From NCBI RefSeq assembly GCF_011390875.1, contig NZ_JAABRP010000025.1, positions 1 through 34,530 of the forward strand: a DNA stretch of 34,530 nt, in the 5' to 3' direction. The notes under the pieces were generated by a model. That model saw only the letters and a list, made by a program, of their open reading frames with translations. It was not told where the DNA came from and did no database searches. The stretch comes from Thiocapsa sp. Its GTDB lineage: Bacteria; Pseudomonadota; Gammaproteobacteria; Chromatiales; Chromatiaceae. Both the position numbers and the translations under genes were made by a program. Shown here piece by piece: positions 23,300 through 30,480 of this stretch (the stretch's first letter is position 1; each line of letters begins with the position of its first letter).

Positions 23300-23348
23300 T
23301 GCGAATTGATTCGCATCGGCCGACGCCTCTGTGCGAATACATTCGCAC
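23300..23348. repeat. Pair of perfect 16-bp palindromes TGCGAAT-N2-ATTCGCA
   Basis: Copy 1 (23300-23315) is TGCGAAT-TG-ATTCGCA. Copy 2 (23332-23347) is TGCGAAT-AC-ATTCGCA and extends one more pair (GTGCGAAT...ATTCGCAC). The centres are 32 bases apart, close to three helical turns, and they lie 100-150 bases upstream of the ygfX-like gene, after the peroxidase stop. They could be twin operators for a dimeric regulator or units of a dispersed palindromic repeat. Confidence 0.6.
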
Positions 23349-23425
23349 CGACGGTGCTTGGTCCATCCTTCGGCGGGGCACGCGGCGGGAAACCGGTCGT
23401 GTTCCCGCAGCGTGACCCGGTCAGA

Positions 23426-24511
23426 TCATGGAATCTCGGGCATGTCCCAGGTCTCCCGGCTCGTGAGCGCGCGCAGGAATGCGCCGAGTTGGAAGATCTC
23501 GGCGTCGGTCAGCCCGCGATCGACCAGCAGCTCGGACTTGTTCGGATCCGGATTGCCGCCGGAGGCCATATAGCGGATCGCCAGCTCGAGCGTAGGCGCA
23601 CTTCCGTCGTGGAAGTACGGTGCGCCCAAGGCCACGGAGCGCAGCGAGGGCGTTTTGAATGCGCCGCGGTCCGCCTCGTCCTTGGTGACGTTGAAGCGTC
23701 CCGGGTCGGGCGTTTCCTTGCCGTGCTCCAAGCCGATGTTGTAGAAGGTGCTGTTGCCGTAATAAGGCGGCGCGTGACAGGCAACGCATCCGGCCTTGCC
23801 GACGAAGAGCGCCTGTCCGGCGACGGCGTCCGGAGTAACTGCGCCGGCCTGACCCATCTCGAAGCGATCCCAAGGCGAATCGTCGCTGTTCTTGGTCCGC
23901 AGATAGGCGGCCAGGGCCTTGACGATCGTCTCCGGTGTGGCCGGGCCTCCGAAGATGGACTCGAATTGGACGGCATATCCGGGGACCGCCTGAATGAGCG
24001 GCGCGACCTGCTCCGGATCGGCGTTGATTTGGGCCTTCCATGCCGCCGACACCTGCCCCTCGAGGCTGGTTGCACGACCGTCCCAGTACCAGGCCGTCTG
24101 ATACCCCGCGTTGTACAGAGACGGGGTGTGCCGCGTGTTCAGCTCCCCGTTGTCCTTCGGGGAAAATGTCCGCCCGTCGGTCCAGCCGAGATGGCGGTAG
24201 TGGCAACCCTGGCACGCCATCGTGCCGCTACCCGACAGACGTGGATCGACGAACAATTGTTTGCCGAGTGCGATCTTCTCGGGCGTGGCGGGGTTGTCCT
24301 CCGGGTGGACCATCGGGGGCAAGGCGGACGGGCGAACAGGCGCGGAGGGCGATTCGGGGGCCGCGGCGGCGGCCGGAGCGAGAGTCTCCGAAACCGCGAT
24401 CGCGGGCTGATCGGGAGAACTCGGGGCGACGCCCTCATGTCTGCGGTCGTAGACGATCCACAGGGACGTGGCCACAATCAGCCCGGCGATGGGATAGCGG
24501 ATATCGATCAT
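23426..24511 (-). CDS. Dihaem cytochrome c peroxidase (CcpA/MauG family)
   Basis: A 361-residue exported or membrane-anchored protein. A GGAGGAG site lies 7 bases before the ATG. Residues 6-20 (YPIAGLIVATSLWIV) form a signal anchor, followed by a long Ala/Pro linker to about 70. Two c-type haem sites are clear: CQGCH at 100-104 and CVACH at 242-246. Family blocks LGKQLFVDPRLSGSGTMACQ, NTRHTPSLYNAGYQTAWYWD, GRATSLEGQ and FKTPSLRSVALGAPYFHDGS are all present. In the periplasm such enzymes reduce H2O2 to water with electrons from small cytochromes; some relatives (MauG) oxidise proteins instead. It sits in line between sdhE and the ygfX-like gene. No lesions. Confidence 0.88.
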   Translation of the reverse strand: MIDIRYPIAGLIVATSLWIVYDRRHEGVAPSSPDQPAIAVSETLAPAAAAAPESPSAPVRPSALPPMVHPEDNPATPEKIALGKQLFVDPRLSGSGTMACQGCHYRHLGWTDGRTFSPKDNGELNTRHTPSLYNAGYQTAWYWDGRATSLEGQVSAAWKAQINADPEQVAPLIQAVPGYAVQFESIFGGPATPETIVKALAAYLRTKNSDDSPWDRFEMGQAGAVTPDAVAGQALFVGKAGCVACHAPPYYGNSTFYNIGLEHGKETPDPGRFNVTKDEADRGAFKTPSLRSVALGAPYFHDGSAPTLELAIRYMASGGNPDPNKSELLVDRGLTDAEIFQLGAFLRALTSRETWDMPEIP

Positions 24512-24681
24512 GCGTTGTCTCCTCCAGTAATGGTCGGCCTTGGATGCAGCTCTTCACCCGTCGAGTGAGATATCCCGAGCGCGAGCGGCTTTTATGCAGG
24601 GGGCTTCCCGCGCGTGTCGGAACAAGGCGCGCCGACGGGGCGTAGCGGCCCCTACGGCGAGGAGATGATGCGATCGATGAT

Positions 24682-25035
24682 CTACCCGTGCAAGTCGACC
24701 GACCCGCCGCGTCGTTCACGCACGACATCCACGATGTGCCGCACGAGCCGGCGTAGCTCGGAATCCGGCGGTTCCGTGCGGGACATGAACCAATCGCTGA
24801 GACGTTGGTCCTGCTCGCCGAGCAGGCGGACAAAGGCGAGGCGTTGGGCCGGATCCAGATCTCGGTAGCCGAGATCGAGGAAACGATCCAAAAGGTGATC
24901 GAGCTCCAACATGCCGCGCCTGCATTGCCAGCGCAACCGTCGGATCTCGAGCTCCGTGTCCGAGGCCTGCCGGGAGGCGTCGTTCACGGCTGCGGTCTCG
25001 GATGTCGATTCAGTCGCCACCGGACCGCTAGACAC
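24682..25035 (-). CDS. sdhE: SdhE flavinylation factor (YgfY/CptB family)
   Basis: The core LRWQCRRGMLELDHLLDRFL, DLDPAQRLAFVRLLGEQDQR and LSDWFMSRTEPP matches SdhE, including the RGxxE motif (RRGMLELD) needed for covalent FAD attachment to SdhA. The 117-residue reading uses GTG at 25035, which overlaps the sdhB stop (GTGTCTAG) and couples the two genes. It carries about 30 extra N-terminal polar residues (SSGPVATESTSETAAVNDAS) compared with the usual 80-90; a later in-frame GTG is possible. Being last in sdhCDABE fits its role in complex II maturation. Confidence 0.85.
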   Translation of the reverse strand: MSSGPVATESTSETAAVNDASRQASDTELEIRRLRWQCRRGMLELDHLLDRFLDLGYRDLDPAQRLAFVRLLGEQDQRLSDWFMSRTEPPDSELRRLVRHIVDVVRERRGGSVDLHG

Positions 25036-25720
25036 CCTTATCGAGCATCAGATCTTTGATCTTGCCGATAGCCCGAGTGGGATTGAGCCCCTTCGGGCAG
25101 ACCTCGACACAGTTCATGATGCTGTGGCAGCGGAAGAGCTTATAGGGACCGTCGAGGGCATCGAGCCGCTCCTCGGTCGCCTGATCGCGGCTGTCGGCAA
25201 GGAAACGCCAGGATTGCAGCAGGGCCGCGGGGCCGTGGAACTTCTCCGGATTCCACCAGAAGGACGGGCAGGCGGTCGAGCAGCAGCCGCAGAGGATGCA
25301 CTCGTAGAGACCGTCGAGCTTGTCGCGCTCTTGCGGCGACTGGAGGATTTCCTGCTCCGGGAGCGGATCCTTGCGCACCAGGTAGGGTTTGACGGCGCGG
25401 TATTGCTCGTAGAACTGGGTCATGTCGACGACCAGGTCGCGGATCACCGGGCGGCCCGGGAAGGGGCGGACCTGGATCGGCTCCTTCAACTCGCTGATGG
25501 GCGTGATGCAGGCGAGCACGTTGCGACCGTTGACGTTGACCCCGTCCGAGCCGCAAACCCCCTCGCCGCAGGAGTGGCGAAAGCTGAAGCTCTCGTCCTG
25601 TTTCTTCACCTCGAGCAAGGCATCGCGCAGCATCATGCCTTGAAAGGTCTTGACCTCGAAGTCCTGCATCCGGGGCTTGGTGTCGGTGTCCGGATTGTAG
25701 CGGTAGACGCTGATCTTCAT
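25028..25720 (-). CDS. sdhB: Succinate dehydrogenase iron-sulfur subunit
   Basis: A 230-residue subunit carrying three Fe-S clusters that pass electrons from SdhA flavin to quinone. The [2Fe-2S] site is SCGEGVCGSDGVNVNGRNVL then AC (C51, C56, D59, C71, with the Asp ligand as in E. coli). CILCGCCSTACP and CHSIMNCVEVCP supply the [4Fe-4S] and [3Fe-4S] clusters. The C-terminal KIKDLMLDKGV is typical. It lies 41 bases after sdhA and overlaps sdhE by 8 bases. Confidence 0.96.
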   Translation of the reverse strand: MKISVYRYNPDTDTKPRMQDFEVKTFQGMMLRDALLEVKKQDESFSFRHSCGEGVCGSDGVNVNGRNVLACITPISELKEPIQVRPFPGRPVIRDLVVDMTQFYEQYRAVKPYLVRKDPLPEQEILQSPQERDKLDGLYECILCGCCSTACPSFWWNPEKFHGPAALLQSWRFLADSRDQATEERLDALDGPYKLFRCHSIMNCVEVCPKGLNPTRAIGKIKDLMLDKGV

Positions 25721-25761
25721 AACGCACCTGAATTCGTTGTTGTTGAACCCTGAACGCCGCC

Positions 25762-27525
25762 CTAATAAACCCGTTCCTTCGGCGGAAAGGACTCGACCGT
25801 CAGGGGCTTGGTGCGCACCGGTTTGTAGTCCATGCGATCGCCTTCCCGGTAGTAGAGGCTGTGCTTGAGCCAGGTCTGGTCGTCGCGCGCGGGATAATCG
25901 GGCCGGGAGTGGGCGCCTCGACTCTCTTGGCGATGCAGCGCGGAGACCGCGATCGACATGCCGACATCCATCATGTTCTCCAGCTCCAGCGCCTCGATCC
26001 GGGCGGTGTTGAAGACCTTGGACTGGTCGGTCAGGCGCACCTCGGGGAGTCGGTCACGCAACTCGCAGAGCTTGTTGTAGCCCTCGGCCATGATCTCCTC
26101 GGTCCGGAAGACGCCGGCGTGGTCTTCCATACACTTGCGGAAATCGGCACGCAACTGCTGCACCGTGGGGCCCTCGCCCTTGTGCTCCCAGCGGCGCAAA
26201 CGACCCATCGCCTGCTCCAGACTTGCGGAGTCGACGGTGCGTTGATAGGGGTTCTCGCGGACATACTCGATGATGTCCTTGCCCGCCAATCGACCGAACA
26301 CCAGGATGTCGAGCAGCGAGTTCCCCCCTAGCCGATTGGCGCCGTGCACCGAGGCACAAGCGCACTCCCCGGCCGCGTAGAGTCCGACCACGACCTCCTC
26401 GGAGCCGTGACCGGCCGGCATGGCGACGCGGCCGAAGCGGTCGGTCGGGATACCGCCCATCGCATAGTGTGCGGTCGGAAAGACCGGAATGGGCTCGATG
26501 ACCGGATCGACGCCCGCGAAGATCTGGCTCGACTCGCGGATACCGGGGAGACGTTTGGAGATGACCGCCTCGCCGAGATGGTCGAGCTTGAGCATCACAT
26601 AGTCGCCGTTCTCGCCGCAGCCGCGGCCCTCCTTCACCTCGGTGACGATCGCGCGCGAGACCACGTCACGGCTGGCCAAATCCTTGGCGCGCGGGGCGTA
26701 GCGCTCCATAAAGCGCTCGCCGTCCTTGTTGATGAGGTAACCGCCCTCCCCGCGCGTACCCTCGGTGATCAGCATCCCTTTGCCGGCGATGCCGGTCGGG
26801 TGGAACTGGAAGAACTCCATATCCATCAGCGGGATGCCCGCACGCAAGGCCATCGCGGCACCGTCGCCGGTGTTGATGTGCGCATTCGATGTCGTGCGGA
26901 AGACCTGACCCCAGCCGCCGGTCGCGAGCAGGGTTGCCTTGGACTCGATCAGAAGCGGCTCGCCGGTCTCGATCTCGAGCACCAGTGCGCCGCAGATCAC
27001 CCCTTCGGCATCCCGCACCAGATCGATGGCGAAGAACTCGTCGAAGAAGTGGGTCCGCGCACGAATGTTCTGCTGGTAGAGGGTGTGCAGGATCGCGTGA
27101 CCCGTGCGATCGGCGGCGGCACAGGTGCGCGCCGCCTGATCGCCGCCGAAGTTCTGGCTTTGGCCCCCGAAGGCGCGCTGGTAGATCTTGCCGTCGTCGA
27201 GACGCGAGAAGGGCACGCCCGCGTGCTCGAGCTCGTAGACCGTCGGGATGGCCTCGCGGCACATGAACTCGATGGCGTCTTGGTCACCGAGATAGTCCGA
27301 GCCCTTGACGGTATCGAACATGTGCCAGTGCCAGGAGTCCGGCAAGACGTTGGCGAGCGCGGCATTCACCCCGCCTTGGGCGGCGACCGTGTGGGAGCGG
27401 GTCGGAAAGACCTTGGAGACGACGGCGACGCGCAGATCCGCGCCGGCCAGTTGCAGCGCGGCGTTCAGGCCCGCGCCGCCGGCGCCGATGATGAGTGCGT
27501 CGAAGTGACGAGTTGGAATTCCCAT
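25762..27525 (-). CDS. sdhA: Succinate dehydrogenase flavoprotein subunit
   Basis: A 587-residue catalytic subunit that oxidises succinate to fumarate. The FAD dinucleotide-binding motif is [18 protein letters not shown], and the FAD-linking His is H45 in [10 protein letters not shown]. Active-site text includes [40 protein letters not shown] and [19 protein letters not shown]. The C-terminus [20 protein letters not shown] and [18 protein letters not shown] is standard for bacterial SdhA. It sits 7 bases after sdhD, in the operon order C-D-A-B-E. Intact. Confidence 0.97.
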   Translation of the reverse strand: MGIPTRHFDALIIGAGGAGLNAALQLAGADLRVAVVSKVFPTRSHTVAAQGGVNAALANVLPDSWHWHMFDTVKGSDYLGDQDAIEFMCREAIPTVYELEHAGVPFSRLDDGKIYQRAFGGQSQNFGGDQAARTCAAADRTGHAILHTLYQQNIRARTHFFDEFFAIDLVRDAEGVICGALVLEIETGEPLLIESKATLLATGGWGQVFRTTSNAHINTGDGAAMALRAGIPLMDMEFFQFHPTGIAGKGMLITEGTRGEGGYLINKDGERFMERYAPRAKDLASRDVVSRAIVTEVKEGRGCGENGDYVMLKLDHLGEAVISKRLPGIRESSQIFAGVDPVIEPIPVFPTAHYAMGGIPTDRFGRVAMPAGHGSEEVVVGLYAAGECACASVHGANRLGGNSLLDILVFGRLAGKDIIEYVRENPYQRTVDSASLEQAMGRLRRWEHKGEGPTVQQLRADFRKCMEDHAGVFRTEEIMAEGYNKLCELRDRLPEVRLTDQSKVFNTARIEALELENMMDVGMSIAVSALHRQESRGAHSRPDYPARDDQTWLKHSLYYREGDRMDYKPVRTKPLTVESFPPKERVY

Positions 27526-27532
27526 GCCTGGA

Positions 27533-27877
27533 TTACCCCTGCAGACCGGCGGTGATGATGGCCTTGAAGGCCCAGAGGCCCGAGGCGATGAAGACGAAGG
27601 CGAAGAGGGTCAACAGGCCGATCCGCAGGCCGAGCGCATGCACATAGTCGATCAGGGCGTCGCGGATGCCGACCCAGGCGTGGGCCAGCAGGAGTGGCAC
27701 CAAGAGGACGAGACCCAGCGCGACGACCGGATGTGCGACCCAAGCCACCAGGGCGGCATGATCGACCGGGGCGTCGAAGGAAAACTTGATCAGGAGATAA
27801 GTCAGGACGATCGCCAGATAGACGGCCGTGGCGCGCTGAATAACCCAGGCCATGAGACCGGATGCTTGTCGGCTCAT
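27533..27877 (-). CDS. sdhD: Succinate dehydrogenase membrane anchor subunit
   Basis: The start is ATG 27877 ([20 protein letters not shown]), sharing ATGA with the sdhC stop; the longer track ORF reads sdhC in another frame. This gives 114 residues with three membrane spans: [42 protein letters not shown] and [19 protein letters not shown]. The blocks [14 protein letters not shown] and [15 protein letters not shown] are the SdhD quinone/haem-site signature. With SdhC it anchors complex II and holds haem b. Confidence 0.92.
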   Translation of the reverse strand: MSRQASGLMAWVIQRATAVYLAIVLTYLLIKFSFDAPVDHAALVAWVAHPVVALGLVLLVPLLLAHAWVGIRDALIDYVHALGLRIGLLTLFAFVFIASGLWAFKAIITAGLQG

Positions 27878-28248
27878 AACGCCAGCCCTCCACCGATGAC
27901 GAGAACGACGATGGCTGCGATCAGCGCGGTCCAAGCGTTCCGCCGCGCTGCAGGGCGGTCCAGCCCGAGGCCCAGGTCGAGCAACAGATAACGGATCCCT
28001 GCGAAGAGGTGATGGAGCAGGCTCCACGCCAACACCAGCAGGATCAGCTTCGCCAGCCAGAAGTCCAGGATACCGGCGACCTGCGCGAACCCCGCGGGCC
28101 CGGAGAGCGCTTGGTGGAAGAGGATGGCCGCAAGCGGGATGGTGAGGACCATCAAGACGCCGCTGATGCGATGAAGGATCGAAACGACACCCGGAATCGG
28201 CAGCTTGATCCGCCACAGATCCAGGAATACAGGTCTTGTTGTTTGCAT
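27874..28248 (-). CDS. sdhC: Succinate dehydrogenase cytochrome b556 subunit
   Basis: A 124-residue anchor with N-terminal RPVFLDLWRIKLPIPGVVSI, the quinone-site motif SILHRISG (23-30) and three spans. HHLFAGIRYLLLDLGL has the haem b ligand His80 in the H-x3-GIR pattern known from E. coli SdhC. An AAAGG site lies 7 bases before the ATG. It is the first gene of the operon, with about 190 bases of leader from the proposed promoter. Confidence 0.93.
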   Translation of the reverse strand: MQTTRPVFLDLWRIKLPIPGVVSILHRISGVLMVLTIPLAAILFHQALSGPAGFAQVAGILDFWLAKLILLVLAWSLLHHLFAGIRYLLLDLGLGLDRPAARRNAWTALIAAIVVLVIGGGLAL

Positions 28249-28444
28249 TCTTTAACCTTTGGTGATGCGCCTAGATTGATGCGCCGGCCGCGAGCCGACC
28301 CGACCCACCCGAGTCCGGACGATTCGACACTTGGTTCGCCCGGGGGTTGTGCGGTCACGGTGAAGCAACAGCCGTGAACGGATCATGGACTTCTGTCTTG
28401 TGCCGAGACACCGGACTGTCATCAGGCGTTCAAATCGGGTCGTT

Positions 28445-28473
28445 ATTGTGCACTGCAACAGGGGGCGATTCAA
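28445..28473 (-). promoter_or_regulatory. Candidate sdhC promoter
   Basis: On the minus strand, TTGAAT (28473-28468), 17 bases, then CACAAT (28450-28445), about 200 bases upstream of the sdhC ATG. Each hexamer matches the sigma-70 consensus at 4 of 6. The whole gap 28249-28549 holds no gene that I can support, so a promoter must lie in it. A start from this site would leave a long 5' leader that could carry control signals. Confidence 0.35.
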
Positions 28474-28549
28474 TCTTGAGAACAACCAAGGGTCTTGCGG
28501 TGTCCGGCTCGACCCCTTCGGTTCGACCCGCGTCCGCCGATCGCCCGGG

Positions 28550-29548
28550 TCAGCTCTCGCGCGGCGGGTCGCCGCCGGCGCGGACCGAGGTCTTCGGCAA
28601 CAAGAAGGCGAGGGCGCCGAGCACCAGGGTCGATCCGAGCAAGAAGAGGTGGAGATTGACCGCGCCGGCCAACGCCAGTTTCGGTTCTACGCCCAAGGGC
28701 GCAAGGGCCGCCACCACGGCCAGCTCGTAGCTCCCGCTGCCCGCGATGCCGTGGAAGGGCAATACGCTCGAGAGCTCCGCCCCCATCACGCCAGTCAGCA
28801 GACGCCAGAACTCGACCGGCAGGAAGTGCTCGAGCAGCACCGCGAAGGCCGTGAACTTGAGGATCCAGGTCAGTGCCGTCCAGAGATAGACGCGGGCGAT
28901 GATCCCGGGCTGTGCGGGGGCCGCGCTCAGGACGCGTCGAACGAGTCCGATCAGCTTCGCCGCAAGTGCCCGCCCCGACTGTCTCCCCGAGTCCTTCACC
29001 AACCCCCGCAGCGGGGCGAAGAGCATGAGCCCGGCGAGCCAGGCGAGCGCCACAAGCCACCAGATCGGCAAAGGATCGCGCAGGTACAGGATCAGGATGC
29101 CGATCAAGGCCAGAAAATGCAGATCCAGGATGCGGATCCAGAGCAAAGCCGCCGCGGCATCGAGAAACCCGTGACCGAAGTAACGCCGCATCAGCCAGGG
29201 GAAGACCATCTCCCCGGCACGCATCGGCAAGAGGTTGTTTGCCGTGTTGTGCAGCATGCTCAGACGCAGCACGGTCGGAAAGCAACCGCGGAAACGAGAC
29301 CCGAAATAGTCGTAAACCCGCACTGCCCGCATGATATAGCTGAGCGCGGTCAGGCCGAAGAGCGCAAGCAACAGCAAGGGCGAGAGCGTGCGCCAAGGCT
29401 CGAGGAGGGGCCCCCAACCGACCGTCCATTCGACCGCGATCACCAACGCCGCCAGAAGCGCGCCGCCGATCGCCCAATCCCGCGGGCGGCCAAAGCGCAG
29501 GGCGAAGCCCTCGCCGGTCTCCTGAAGGCCCTTGCTGCGGGAGTCCAT
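28550..29548 (-). CDS. Lysylphosphatidylglycerol synthase TM-region family membrane protein
   Basis: I place the start at ATG 29548 (MDSRSKGLQETGEGFALRFG), after the lpxL-like stop; the extra N-terminus in the track overlaps that gene. The 332-residue protein has about 8 spans: WAIGGALLAALVIAVEW, SPLLLLALFGLTALSYI, FLALIGILILYL, WWLVALAWLAGLMLF and others. Family blocks are LSYIMRAVRVYDYF, LRLSMLHNTANNLLPMRAGE, AAALLWIRILDLHFL and FHGIAGSGSYELAVVAALAP, which match the flippase-like PF03706/UPF0104 (YbhN, MprF N-terminal) domain. There is no MprF C-terminal synthase domain, so it probably moves or handles a lipid rather than making lysyl-PG. It follows the acyltransferase by 14 bases. Confidence 0.82.
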   Translation of the reverse strand: MDSRSKGLQETGEGFALRFGRPRDWAIGGALLAALVIAVEWTVGWGPLLEPWRTLSPLLLLALFGLTALSYIMRAVRVYDYFGSRFRGCFPTVLRLSMLHNTANNLLPMRAGEMVFPWLMRRYFGHGFLDAAAALLWIRILDLHFLALIGILILYLRDPLPIWWLVALAWLAGLMLFAPLRGLVKDSGRQSGRALAAKLIGLVRRVLSAAPAQPGIIARVYLWTALTWILKFTAFAVLLEHFLPVEFWRLLTGVMGAELSSVLPFHGIAGSGSYELAVVAALAPLGVEPKLALAGAVNLHLFLLGSTLVLGALAFLLPKTSVRAGGDPPRES

Positions 29549-29562
29549 GTCCGGCTCGAGAC

Positions 29563-30480
29563 TCAACGACGACGCGGCTTGAGCGGATAGATGGGCGCCT
29601 CGCCGGGCGGTCGGGTCTTGAAGCGACGATGCACCCAAAAGTATTGCTCGGGCATGGTATGGATGCGCGCCTCGATGACCTGGTTCATACGCAGGGTATC
29701 CGCCGTGCGATCACCGCTCGGAAAATGCTCCAGAGGCGGATCGAAGATCAACTCCAACCCGCGCCCCCAAGACAGGAACCGGGCGAAGGTGGGAATGACC
29801 GTTGCGCCGGTCATGGCCGCGAAACGTCCGAGCATGGGCACGGTCGAGGCCGGGACGCCGCAGAAGGGCACGAAGAGACCGCGCCTCCCGCCGTCCTGAT
29901 CGGGCAAATAGAAGAAGGGCGTGCCCTTCTTCATTTCGCGCACCAGCCCGCGCAGGTCGTCGTGGCGCTCGATGGAGACGCTGCCGTATTGCTGACGCGC
30001 GCGCCGCACCTGCCGGTCGACCACCGGATTGCGGATCCGCTGGTACATGTAGACGCCCGAGTGGACCAACGCGGTGAAGGCGGCACCGCCGAGCTCGAGG
30101 CCGACGAAATGCGGTACCAGGACGATGACCGGCCGTCCGTCGGCGATGCAACGATCGATGAGCTCGCGGTTGCGGATCTTCACCACGCGTGCAAGACGCG
30201 CCCGCGACGCACCCCAGCCGACCCCTTGGCAGAAAGCCGCCACCCCCAGCCAGCCGAACTGCGCACGCAGGATGCGCTCGCGCTCGCGCGGGGTCGCCTG
30301 CGGCAGACAGATCTCGAGGTTGCGCCGCCCGACCAGCCGCCGCGAGCCGGCGATCAGATAGGTCAGGCGCCCGACAGCGGTGCCGAGCGCCCAAATCAGC
30401 GGGAAGGGTAATCGGCCCAGTCCGTAGACAAGGCCAACGACAAACCAGCTGGGCCAATACTTCGGATGGGAGAGGCTCAT
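29563..30480 (-). CDS. LpxL/LpxM-family lipid acyltransferase
   Basis: A 305-residue inner-membrane acyltransferase. The N-terminal anchor is WFVVGLVYGLGRLPFPLIWA. The catalytic motif is PHFVGLELGG, an HX4E variant of the HX4(D/E) box. Further family blocks are YQRIRNPVVDRQVRRARQQY, FYLPDQDGGRRGLFVPFCGV, ASTVPMLGRFAAMTGATVIP and MPEQYFWVHRRFKTRPPGE. These fit the enzymes that add the secondary lauroyl/myristoyl chains to Kdo2-lipid IVA; which chain or position cannot be told. It shares ATGA with the tamB stop and is followed closely by the LPG-synthase-like gene, forming an envelope operon. Confidence 0.87.
   Translation of the reverse strand: MSLSHPKYWPSWFVVGLVYGLGRLPFPLIWALGTAVGRLTYLIAGSRRLVGRRNLEICLPQATPRERERILRAQFGWLGVAAFCQGVGWGASRARLARVVKIRNRELIDRCIADGRPVIVLVPHFVGLELGGAAFTALVHSGVYMYQRIRNPVVDRQVRRARQQYGSVSIERHDDLRGLVREMKKGTPFFYLPDQDGGRRGLFVPFCGVPASTVPMLGRFAAMTGATVIPTFARFLSWGRGLELIFDPPLEHFPSGDRTADTLRMNQVIEARIHTMPEQYFWVHRRFKTRPPGEAPIYPLKPRRR

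Noticed and set aside
23192-24568. 458-residue plus-strand ORF
   Set aside because: It is antisense to the cytochrome c peroxidase gene, which has both CxxCH motifs on the minus strand.
26344-27555. 403-residue plus-strand ORF
   Set aside because: It is antisense to sdhA, whose full FAD-binding and active-site motifs are present; composition is typical of a shadow.
28385-29590. 401-residue plus-strand ORF
   Set aside because: It is antisense to the LPG-synthase-like membrane protein; the Gln/Glu/Arg-rich text mirrors hydrophobic codons on the other strand.
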